From: Niallia taxi
GTDB lineage: Bacteria > Bacillota > Bacilli > Bacillales > Cytobacillaceae
Assembly (NCBI RefSeq): GCF_032818155.1
Contig: NZ_CP102589.1
Coordinates: forward strand, 3,272,001-3,336,000
DNA length: 64,000 nucleotides
Reading direction: 5' to 3'
The position numbers and the translations under genes are program-made. Below the pieces are notes generated by a model that was given only the letters and a program-made list of their open reading frames with translations, did no database searches and was not told where the DNA came from. Each line of letters begins with the position of its first letter. Within the stretch, counting starts at the first letter, position 1. Below, piece after piece: positions 46,355-56,267 of the stretch.

Positions 46355-46561
46355 CTATTTACCACCAAAAAACTTTTTGAATTTCTCCAGCTCTTCCTTA
46401 CTGTATTCCTTTGTTTTATCAAAATACGGATTATTTTCCAAAGGGTCTTTAGGGTCTAAATTTGTTTTCATGGAAAAAGCAGCTTGGTTAAGACCATCTC
46501 CAATAAGGCGATCATCTAAACTGTTGAAGTCTGGCATTTTTGACCCTTTATCGTTTTCCAT
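46355..46561 (-). CDS. Small acidic/basic protein of unknown function, 68 residues
   Basis: A hydrophilic cytoplasmic protein with no membrane helix or cysteine. The N-terminus (ENDKGSKMPDFNSLDDRLIGDGLNQAAFSMKTN) is followed by LDPKDPLENNPYFDKTKEYSKEELEKFKKFFGGK, with a C-terminal helix rich in Lys/Glu. A good GGAGGTGGG ribosome site precedes the ATG, and codon use looks like that of its neighbours, so I take it as real. I do not recognise the family. Confidence 0.7.
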   Translation of the reverse strand: MENDKGSKMPDFNSLDDRLIGDGLNQAAFSMKTNLDPKDPLENNPYFDKTKEYSKEELEKFKKFFGGK

Positions 46562-46785
46562 TGTCCCACCTCCTATCCAAGCTTAGGGTGGGCTTTTCCT
46601 GTTATTTTATGTAAAGTTACTTATGCCTGGCAAAAAGTTGACATTTGTAACTCTGCCTTTGATATGTTTTTTTTTGCGTTTTCTTTAAAATAGTGGTTTC
46701 ATTATATCTTTCAGGATTTTTTCGGTCAATTAATTTCAAGAAAATTTAGACTATTTATTCTATTAATAATTTTAATCATAAAAAA

Positions 46786-46812
46786 AAGCTCTCACCTTAT
46801 AGTGAGAGCTTT
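46786..46812 (-). terminator. Terminator of serA
   Basis: AAAGCTCTCAC/GTGAGAGCTTT stem with flanking A run immediately after the stop codon. Confidence 0.85.
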
Positions 46813-46816
46813 CTTA

Positions 46817-48016
46817 TTAAAGCACACGAGTAGTAACAATTCCTTCAATTTCACGGATTTTCGCTTCTAAGGCAGGAATGATATCTCCTTGGACTTCATT
46901 GTCGATATCAATCATCGTGTATGCATATTCACCACGGCTTCTGTTAACCATGTCTGCAATGTTCAAGCTGTAGCCAGAAATCGCCATTGTAATCTGTCCA
47001 ACCATATTTGGTACGTTTTTATGGAAAGCAGCAACTCTCTGCTTGCCTGTGTATGGAAGGTACACATTTGGGAAGTTAACAGAGTTCTTAATATTCCCTG
47101 TTTCTAAATAGTCCTTCACTTGACGCGCAGCCATAATAGCACAGTTTTCTTCAGATTCCTGTGTTGATGCGCCAAGATGTGGAACTGGAATGATATTTTT
47201 CATTTTCAAAACATTTTCGTTAGGGAAATCTGTAATATATCTGCCGACTTCTCCATTTTCTAAAGCAACAGCCATATCAATTTCGTTCACTAGTTCACCA
47301 CGAGAGAAGTTTAGAATTTGCACGCCTTCCTTCATAATGCTGAATGCTTCTTTATTAAACATGCCTTTTGTATCATTAGTTAATGGTACATGAACAGTAA
47401 TATAGTCGCTTTCTGCAAACAGCTGCTCAAGTGTCATAGCACGCTGTACATTTCGAGAAAGATTCCATGCTGTGTCAACAGAAATAAATGGATCAAAGCC
47501 GATAACATCCATATCTAAGTCAAGCGCATCATTTGCAACAAGTGCTCCAATTGCGCCTAAGCCGATAACACCTAATGTTTTTCCTTTGATTTCCTTACCA
47601 ACAAATTGCTTTTTACCTGCCTCAACAAGCTTTGGAATTTGCTCGCCTTCATCCTTTAGGTTTTTCGCCCAAGCAACACCATCAAATAGGTTTCGAGAAG
47701 AAGCCATTAAAGAAGTCAGCACCATTTCCTTAACAGCATTGGCATTTGCTCCTGGTGTATTGAAAACAACAATACCTTGTTCTGTGCATTTTTCGACTGG
47801 AATATTGTTAACACCTGCGCCTGCACGTGCGATTGCTTTTAATTTATCCCCAAAATCAATTGCATGCATATTATAGCTGCGAACGACAATTGCATCCGGA
47901 TTTTCACTGTCATTATCAATGATAAAGTTTTCTTTTTTAAACACGTTCAACCCGCTGCCTGCGATATTATTCAAGGTTTTGATTGTTTTCACTTTGTCTA
48001 AAAGCGTTGTGCTCAT
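46817..48016 (-). CDS. serA: D-3-phosphoglycerate dehydrogenase
   Basis: First enzyme of serine synthesis, oxidising 3-phosphoglycerate with NAD. The 399-residue form has an N-terminal split substrate domain, the Rossmann motif GLGAIGALVANDA (around 143-155), the catalytic Arg in NFSRGELVNE, the Glu, and the His in VPHLGASTQESEENCA, then a short C-terminal ACT domain (about 325-399: VPNMVGQITMAISGYSLNIADM). Start at the ATG at 48016 with AGAGGAG in front. A ZTP riboswitch precedes it, linking serine supply to the folate one-carbon state. Confidence 0.95.
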   Translation of the reverse strand: MSTTLLDKVKTIKTLNNIAGSGLNVFKKENFIIDNDSENPDAIVVRSYNMHAIDFGDKLKAIARAGAGVNNIPVEKCTEQGIVVFNTPGANANAVKEMVLTSLMASSRNLFDGVAWAKNLKDEGEQIPKLVEAGKKQFVGKEIKGKTLGVIGLGAIGALVANDALDLDMDVIGFDPFISVDTAWNLSRNVQRAMTLEQLFAESDYITVHVPLTNDTKGMFNKEAFSIMKEGVQILNFSRGELVNEIDMAVALENGEVGRYITDFPNENVLKMKNIIPVPHLGASTQESEENCAIMAARQVKDYLETGNIKNSVNFPNVYLPYTGKQRVAAFHKNVPNMVGQITMAISGYSLNIADMVNRSRGEYAYTMIDIDNEVQGDIIPALEAKIREIEGIVTTRVL

Positions 48017-48138
48017 GTAAATTGCTCCTCTTCCCATAAAATAGTTCGCAAAATTCTTTGCGATTTGACCAAAAATAGCCCAAAATCTCTTCTATAAAGA
48101 GAAAGAGGCAAAGGAAAAAGAGAAAGCTTTATTCCCTT
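48017..48138 (-). other. Leader of serA downstream of the ZTP aptamer (expression platform)
   Basis: The 3' aptamer strand (GGCAGAGG) can also pair with CCTTTGCCTCT near 48093-48110, followed by a pyrimidine run (CTCTTTCTCTTT). This would give a terminator that excludes the aptamer, the usual ON-switch design. Confidence 0.5.
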
Positions 48139-48215
48139 ACCTCTGCCCAGGCGAACGGCATCGACACCATGTGCTCCCCTACGGTTAACCCCGCGTTTCG
48201 CCAGTCACACACAGT
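48139..48215 (-). promoter_or_regulatory. ZTP (pfl) riboswitch
   Basis: On the minus strand the stretch shows GTGACTGGCGAAAC, then CGTAGGGGAGCACATGG, then CGTTCGCCTGGGCA: the conserved TGACTGGCG 5' part, the GGGGAGC pseudoknot part and the CCTGGGCA 3' part of the pfl motif. This RNA binds ZTP/AICAR-5'-phosphate, which accumulate when 10-formyl-tetrahydrofolate is short. serA is among the gene classes reported for this riboswitch. Confidence 0.85.
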
Positions 48216-48723
48216 CTTTTGATTTCTTTTAATTTAACAAATTCCCCTAAAAGATTCAATCATTATTTCAAAATTCTCCAAGTTAATTATTTTCCAAATC
48301 TCACGGTACTTTTCTTAAATAATTTTTTCTTTCTATTATTCCTTCTTCCATTCATACTCTTATTCTACTAAAAAAGCTGTACTCCTTTCCCAGCATGGGA
48401 AAGACAGGATATTTCTATAGCAGATTAGGCTGCTTTTACTTTTAGTATTTCTATTGCAAAAAAACACCAACTAATTCACTTCTAATGTCTGTTTATAGAT
48501 GGTTGTCATTAAGGGTCACATAGTGCATGTAAAGTCTAAACAAAGAAAACTAGGACACAATAAATTCTTATTTATTATAATATGCTGTCCTCAAAAATTG
48601 GGACCAGCATATTTAATAAATTCTCCTAAAAAGACAGCTTGGCATTTATTGCCCTTTTTGAAAATAGGTTCATTTTGAAAAAAATGCTATTATGATACCA
48701 AATGAACTAGGGGGATATGCAAG
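48216..48723. other. Intergenic region between serA leader and Nudix gene
   Basis: AT-rich, no ORF that I can support. It contains the start of the serA transcript on one strand and the Nudix promoter on the other. A hairpin AATATGCTG/CAGCATATT lies at 48579-48614 without a U tract. Confidence 0.4.
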
Positions 48724-49116
48724 TTGAAAAAGGTTGTAAATGTAGTTGCAGGAATCATTGAAAACGAACAAGACGAAATTTTATGTGCTCTTCGTTCACC
48801 AATAATGTCCTTGCCAAATAGATGGGAGTTCCCAGGAGGAAAAATCGAAGCAGGGGAAAATACCTTTACAGCTATAGAAAGAGAAATTATGGAGGAGCTT
48901 GGGTGCACTATTAAGGCAACAGAGGTCTTTCATATAAACACACATGAATATGATTCTTTTACCATTACATTAACTTGTGTGAAGGCAGCTATCGTCTCAG
49001 GCACTCCGACAGCTAGTGAGCATGCTAAGTTGATTTGGCTAAAAAGGGATAGCTTGGAGTCATTAAACTGGGCTCCTGCCGATATTCCAGCCGTTCAAGA
49101 ATTAATGAAGCAATAA
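48724..49116 (+). CDS. Nudix (deoxy)nucleoside triphosphate pyrophosphohydrolase, MutT-like
   Basis: A 130-residue housecleaning enzyme. The Nudix box GGKIEAGENTFTAIEREIMEELG (around 38-60) is complete, with R-E and E-E metal residues. The N-terminus KKVVNVVAGIIENEQDEILCALR and the WEFPGGK lead-in place it with CTP pyrophosphohydrolase/8-oxo-dGTPase types. The TTG start has AGGGGG 9 nt upstream. Exact nucleotide unknown. Single gene, followed by a long terminator stem. Confidence 0.9.
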   Translation: MKKVVNVVAGIIENEQDEILCALRSPIMSLPNRWEFPGGKIEAGENTFTAIEREIMEELGCTIKATEVFHINTHEYDSFTITLTCVKAAIVSGTPTASEHAKLIWLKRDSLESLNWAPADIPAVQELMKQ

Positions 49117-49210
49117 ACCATTATACTTATTCACACGCTCCATATACATTCCTTCACTTTTGCAAGTGTATAAGCTCCTGGTGAAATTGGTAAGCTCTTA
49201 TATTCATAAG

Positions 49211-49253
49211 CATCCAAAAACAGATGAACAGCTTGTTCATCTGTTTTTGGATG
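49211..49253. terminator. Convergent terminator with 20-bp perfect stem
   Basis: CATCCAAAAACAGATGAACA pairs fully with TGTTCATCTGTTTTTGGATG over a 3-nt loop, between the Nudix and DHDPS-family genes. Confidence 0.85.
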
Positions 49254-49259
49254 TAGATT

Positions 49260-50174
49260 TTATTTTTTTACAGCAGGCAAAACACCTGCTTCTGTCAATA
49301 TAGCTTTAACTTGTTCCTGCTTCTCTTGACTAAGCAGTCTTGATGGAGGCAGTACATATGTTGAAATGTTCAAACCGCACAGCTTTATCGCCTCTTTTAT
49401 TACATTTACAAATGGGCTGTCAAGCTTGTATAGCTGCGGGAGGATGGCCAGTTGTTTGTATAGGGAAGTGGCTTTTGTTATGTCGCCATCTATGTAGGAA
49501 CGATAAATGCCAACAGACAATTGTGGTGCAAAGTTACCGCTTGCAGAAATAGTGCCGTCTCCGCCAAGCTGGAGGGTATTTAACAGGTGATCATCATAGC
49601 CGCATAAAACGGAAAACTGCGGATGCTTACCTTTTACTTGCAGAATCATATCCCGAATATGGCCAATCGAATCAACCGTTTCCTTTATCCCAACAATATG
49701 AGGATAGTGATCGACAAGGCGGGCTACAAATTCAGGGCTTAAGTCTTGGCCTGTAAGATTCGGAAAATTATAAAGAAGAATCGGCAGGTCAACGGCTTCT
49801 GCAATATCACTAAAATAGCCAAAAAGATTTTCTTCCGTCAAGCTCCAATAATAAGGATTTATTACCATTACTCCGTCAGCGTCAATTTTTTGAGCATGCT
49901 TGCTTAAGCTCACCGCTTCCCTTGCATTCGTACTGCCTGTTCCAATCAAAACAGGTACCCTTTTGTTCACATAACTGACGGCAAACTCTGCTGTTTCCAT
50001 CCTTTCCTCTGTGGACATTTGACTGAACTCACCACCGGTTCCGAGAAACAACAAGCCATTCACACCAGCGTCGATTAGCTTGTCGATTAAATGCCCCATT
50101 TCCACTTCACTAAGCCTTCCCTCCTTATCAAAAATCGTTGATACTGGGGGAATGATTCCACTGAATTTGTTCAT
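49260..50174 (-). CDS. Dihydrodipicolinate synthase (DHDPS) family aldolase
   Basis: A 304-residue TIM-barrel class I aldolase. Schiff-base lysine K164 (VGIKETVDSIGHI), catalytic Y135 (LLYNFPNLTG), and the GTGGEF loop that binds the keto-acid carboxylate are all present. Members include DapA, N-acetylneuraminate lyase and 2-keto-3-deoxysugar acid aldolases; sequence here does not favour DapA, and the neighbours suggest catabolism. Start at the ATG at 50174 with AAGGAGG. It has its own promoter (50242-50271). The true substrate is open. Confidence 0.87.
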   Translation of the reverse strand: MNKFSGIIPPVSTIFDKEGRLSEVEMGHLIDKLIDAGVNGLLFLGTGGEFSQMSTEERMETAEFAVSYVNKRVPVLIGTGSTNAREAVSLSKHAQKIDADGVMVINPYYWSLTEENLFGYFSDIAEAVDLPILLYNFPNLTGQDLSPEFVARLVDHYPHIVGIKETVDSIGHIRDMILQVKGKHPQFSVLCGYDDHLLNTLQLGGDGTISASGNFAPQLSVGIYRSYIDGDITKATSLYKQLAILPQLYKLDSPFVNVIKEAIKLCGLNISTYVLPPSRLLSQEKQEQVKAILTEAGVLPAVKK

Positions 50175-50241
50175 TTCGTAATCCTCCTTTTCCGCTTGAA
50201 TGTTCTCAGCCAAGAATAATGAAAACTGACCATGTAGTTTG

Positions 50242-50279
50242 ATTATAACAGTGCTATTTTCACAATGTAAACACTTACA
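50242..50279 (-). promoter_or_regulatory. Promoter of the DHDPS-family gene with cre-like palindrome
   Basis: TTTACA (50271-50266), 18 bp, TATAAT (50247-50242). The -35 lies inside the dyad TGTAAACACTTACA (50266-50279), which differs from the cre consensus only at the G of the central CG. Confidence 0.55.
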
Positions 50280-50345
50280 ATTTTATTTCAAAAAACAAGC
50301 ATGAAATAAAACTCACACTTGTTTCGCAAATTTTTGATAAACCTA

Positions 50346-51365
50346 TTATGCCTTTATATCCTTTATAAACTGTTGGACTGCTTCCTCTTTTGTTGCCCAA
50401 GAGGTTACTAAACGAATTGTCGATCTATCTGCATCAAATTTACTCCATACTATAAAAGCATAATTGTTTTGCAGCTTTTGGATTCGTTCATTAGGTAAAA
50501 TCGGGAAAATTTGATTTGTCGGAGAATCGATTAGAAATTCAATATTCTCCTTTTGCAGGCCTTCTCTTAAAAGACCAGCCATTTTATTCGCATGTTCGGC
50601 AAGTTCAAAGAATAAATCATCACGGAATAGCTCTAAAAACTGGATGCCTAGTAATCTGCCTTTTGCCAGTAATGCTCCCTTTTGCTTAATATGATAGCGG
50701 AAATCTGCTTTCAAATCTTCGCGAACAATAACTAGCGCTTCCCCAAGCAAAGCACCGTTTTTCGTTCCGCCAATGTAAAAGGCATCGACAAGATAAGGTA
50801 AATCACTTAATTGAAGATCATTGTTATCAGCACATAATGCAGACCCTAGTCTAGCTCCATCCAAAAACAACAACAGATTATGATTGGCACAGAAGCTCTT
50901 CAATTCTGCCAGCTCGCTTTTTTGATAGATAGAGCCGATTTCTGTTGAATTAGATATGTATACAAGCTTTGGCTTGACCATATGTTCATCCGTATGTTCA
51001 GCAAGCACCTGCTGGATATGAGCCGGTGTCAGCTTGCCATCCTCTGTGTCAATTGTGACAACCTTATGACCTGTCGCCTCAATTGCCCCTGTTTCATGAA
51101 CAAATATATGACCGCTTGCTGCCGCAATCGCAGCTTCATGCGGTCTTAAAAAAGCCGATATCGCTGTAAGATTTGTTTGTGTCCCACCAGATAGCAAATG
51201 AATATCTACTTCCGTATTCTCCATTTTTTCTTTTATAAGATCAATTGCTTGTAATGTAAAGCTATCCTCCCCGTAACCTGCTTCCTGTACAAGATTTGTT
51301 TCTATTAGTCCTTGCAGGATCTTGGGATGAGCCCCTTCGCTATAATCGTTTTTAAAGCTGTACAT
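50346..51365 (-). CDS. Low-specificity threonine aldolase family PLP enzyme
   Basis: A 339-residue PLP enzyme that would cleave threonine or allo-threonine to glycine and acetaldehyde, or act on a similar beta-hydroxy amino acid. PLP lysine K202 sits in YIGGTKNGALLGEA; the cofactor stack and phosphate residues are in LLSGGTQTNLTAISAFL and FLDGARLGSAL. The N-terminus MYSFKNDYSEGAHPKILQGL is typical. Start at the ATG at 51365 with GGAGG. It lies between a DHDPS-family aldolase and an EIIC-like membrane protein. Confidence 0.87.
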   Translation of the reverse strand: MYSFKNDYSEGAHPKILQGLIETNLVQEAGYGEDSFTLQAIDLIKEKMENTEVDIHLLSGGTQTNLTAISAFLRPHEAAIAAASGHIFVHETGAIEATGHKVVTIDTEDGKLTPAHIQQVLAEHTDEHMVKPKLVYISNSTEIGSIYQKSELAELKSFCANHNLLLFLDGARLGSALCADNNDLQLSDLPYLVDAFYIGGTKNGALLGEALVIVREDLKADFRYHIKQKGALLAKGRLLGIQFLELFRDDLFFELAEHANKMAGLLREGLQKENIEFLIDSPTNQIFPILPNERIQKLQNNYAFIVWSKFDADRSTIRLVTSWATKEEAVQQFIKDIKA

Positions 51366-51443
51366 CTTATGCCTCCAGTCTGGCAATAAAAAAATTGCCT
51401 AAAAAAAATAGTACCTGTACTAATTATATTCGTTTTCCTAAAT

Positions 51444-51478
51444 AAAAAAAATCCCATTATTTAAAATGGGATTTTTTT
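51444..51478 (-). terminator. Terminator of the EIIC-like gene
   Basis: AAAAATCCCATT/AATGGGATTTTT stem flanked by A and T runs, right behind the stop codon. Confidence 0.85.
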
Positions 51479-51481
51479 AAG

Positions 51482-53065
51482 TTAAACTGCAACCTTATCT
51501 TCACTCTTCTTAGCTGCTTTCTGTTTGGACGGAAGCTTATTTGCAGCTAATGTAATCAGAAATGCTACTATAAGCGGCACTGCCATGGCAATGATGAAGC
51601 CTGTAATATTATTGGAAAGAAAAGGTGCTGTAAAGGATGGCACATAAGCAGTTCCCCTTACATTAAACAGTCCGACAAGTGCTCCGCCTAGTCCTGCAGA
51701 CACAAGCGCTCCGCCAAAGACAATTTTATTAGAGAACATAAACGGATAGGCTGATTCTACAAATGTGCCAAAGCCCATATTGATTAAAAAGCCCGGTGCG
51801 GCAACAGCACTTTCGCCTCTGTCTCTTGGTGCAATGATATTGGCAAGATTAATTCCTGCTGCTACCATTACTAAGCCGACCATATCGACAGCTCCTAAAA
51901 AGCTGTTGCCTGTTTTCTCCATTTCAAGCAGCACAATCGGCAGAATAGCCGCATGGTACACTCCACCTAAAATCGCCGGCCATATGAGCACGCCTGCAAG
52001 TACGCCTGCAAGTATTGGATTAAATGCTACCGTTTGTTCAATTATCTCTTTAATTAAGTTTCCGGCTTGCAGGGCAACAGGACCAATTAAATAGTAAACA
52101 ATTAATCCAGCAATAAGTCCTGATAAACCACCGCTGACAATATTAACCGTTGTAATCGGAAATTTCCATTCGATACATTTGCGGAAGAAGAATTGCACGA
52201 GAATACCTGCCGCAATCCCTCCGATTATCCCGCCGATGATTCCACCTTGCACAGATAAAACACCTGCAATAACGCCTGCAATAATAGATACTTCATCCAA
52301 TTCAGAAACTTGTTTAGCTGCAATAACTGCAAGCATAACCGGCAAGGCGTTTATCATTAAATCAAAAATATCAGTTAAGCCTTTTAATGCTGGTATTTGG
52401 CTGACTGCAAGAATAAGAGCCATTGCAATAAACCCTGGCAAAGAAGAAACCATGATGCCTCTTATATTAATATTTTTCCACGTAGCTGTATTTGTTGGTT
52501 GAGCCTTTTCGTATGAGCCGATGATTGGGTTGAATTTTATGTTCCAATGCTTACACAGGGAGGATATGAATGAAATGGCTCTTGTTCTGCTTGTTGACCC
52601 TGTTGTTCCAGAGGACGAAATAACATTTGCGCCCATTGAAGTCATTGCAGCCATAGAGGTTCCTCCTGTTCCGACAATCGGCAGCTTTCTCTCAATGGCG
52701 GCAGTTAATGTTTCCTTGTTGACAGCTTTCGTGTCAGCACTCATCGCAATAATGCCGTCCACTTCCCCATTTCTTATACTGTCTGCAATCATTTGATCAA
52801 GCTTTGCCGCTTCATGGTTAACCTCTTTTAAGGATGCCTCGAACAGAGGAAGCACAGCGTTCTCTTTATAGCCGTATATCGCGGCGTCTGTATTACTTTT
52901 AGCAGTATCCATCGATTCCTTTGCAGCGATAAACTGGATATTTTTCACATTCAATCCAGCTGCGTGTGCTTGCTTTAATATTTCTTCCAATAGCTGTACT
53001 GGTTTAGCACCGCCGAGATTAAACAAATTGCCGCCACTGCTGCCAATAATGACAATATTCTTCAT
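51482..53065 (-). CDS. PTS EIIC-like membrane protein with N-terminal soluble domain
   Basis: A 527-residue protein in two parts. Residues 1 to about 190 are soluble, starting KNIVIIGSSGGNLFNLGGAKP and holding a glycine/serine-rich block (VGTGGTSMAAMTSMGANVISSSGTTGS) like a phosphate-binding loop. Residues about 205-515 form nine or ten hydrophobic helices, with glycine-rich stretches and GGVYHAAILPIVL that recall fructose-type EIIC. I see no EIIA or EIIB motif and no such gene nearby, so phosphotransfer is not assured. Start at the ATG at 53065 (AAAGGG). A dyad (53109-53146) sits in front of it. Transported substrate unknown. Confidence 0.7.
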   Translation of the reverse strand: MKNIVIIGSSGGNLFNLGGAKPVQLLEEILKQAHAAGLNVKNIQFIAAKESMDTAKSNTDAAIYGYKENAVLPLFEASLKEVNHEAAKLDQMIADSIRNGEVDGIIAMSADTKAVNKETLTAAIERKLPIVGTGGTSMAAMTSMGANVISSSGTTGSTSRTRAISFISSLCKHWNIKFNPIIGSYEKAQPTNTATWKNINIRGIMVSSLPGFIAMALILAVSQIPALKGLTDIFDLMINALPVMLAVIAAKQVSELDEVSIIAGVIAGVLSVQGGIIGGIIGGIAAGILVQFFFRKCIEWKFPITTVNIVSGGLSGLIAGLIVYYLIGPVALQAGNLIKEIIEQTVAFNPILAGVLAGVLIWPAILGGVYHAAILPIVLLEMEKTGNSFLGAVDMVGLVMVAAGINLANIIAPRDRGESAVAAPGFLINMGFGTFVESAYPFMFSNKIVFGGALVSAGLGGALVGLFNVRGTAYVPSFTAPFLSNNITGFIIAMAVPLIVAFLITLAANKLPSKQKAAKKSEDKVAV

Positions 53066-53108
53066 ATATATCATCCCTTTTATTAGTATATGTATAAACC
53101 AACAATTC

Positions 53109-53146
53109 TTTAGTTTGGTAGTTTGGTAAAGTGATACCATACTAAA
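53109..53146. promoter_or_regulatory. Inverted repeat upstream of the EIIC-like gene
   Basis: TTTAGTTTGGTA and TACCATACTAAA are inverted copies (one mismatch) 14 bp apart; GTTTGGTA occurs a second time in the spacer. A regulator site, with the regulator unknown. Confidence 0.5.
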
Positions 53147-53251
53147 ATAACATACATAATTTAAATTCTCTAGTTATTTTTTGATAATTTAGAAGTATTT
53201 AAATTCATATATATATATCTTAACTTTTACATCTTTAGAGATAATTTTCTA

Positions 53252-53350
53252 GTGGAATTTTCATTGACGATTAATTGGCGGATTCGGATTTCAATTGGGA
53301 TTATTCCAGTTGTTGCTGCAGCAGTTGCACTCTCTTTTTTTGGTAAATAA
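53252..53350 (+). CDS. Possible 32-residue hydrophobic peptide
   Basis: GTG at 53252, stop at 53348-53350, then a strong terminator. The peptide has a short polar, basic front (INWRIRIS) and a hydrophobic segment (IGIIPVVAAAVALSFFGK). The front faintly recalls the start of small phage-type holins, but the length is far too short, and the ribosome site (AGAGAT) is weak. A TTG at 53264 is an alternative start. Coding status uncertain. Confidence 0.35.
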   Translation: MEFSLTINWRIRISIGIIPVVAAAVALSFFGK

Positions 53351-53360
53351 CAATATACAA

Positions 53361-53403
53361 AAAAAAGCCTGTCACTCTTATCGGAATAGTGACAGGCTTG
53401 CTT
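53361..53403. terminator. Convergent terminator at the end of the gan operon
   Basis: AAGCCTGTCACT/AGTGACAGGCTT, a 12-bp perfect stem with an 11-nt loop. Confidence 0.9.
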
Positions 53404-56151
<2,748 letters not shown>

Positions 56152-56173
56152 CTAAGTAAAATTTCACAAAAAA

Positions 56174-56259
56174 AAGAGAATCCGAGCTACAGCGCAGTGC
56201 TTAATACAGTCATTTTTTAAAATGATGCATGGTACTCCTTGCTGTGCTCGCATTCTCTT
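56174..56259 (-). other. Long hairpin between ganA and ganB (attenuator or terminator)
   Basis: On the minus strand AAGAGAATGCGAGCACAGC pairs with GCTGTAGCTCGGATTCTCTT (a few mismatches) around a loop of about 45 nt, followed by TTTTTTTT. It lies in the 128-bp gap before ganB, so only part of the transcripts may reach the galactanase gene. Confidence 0.7.
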
Positions 56260-56267
56260 GCTAACCA

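Noticed and set aside
52179..52502. Plus-strand Pro/Ile-rich frame
   Set aside because: Mirror of glycine-rich membrane helices of the EIIC-like gene.
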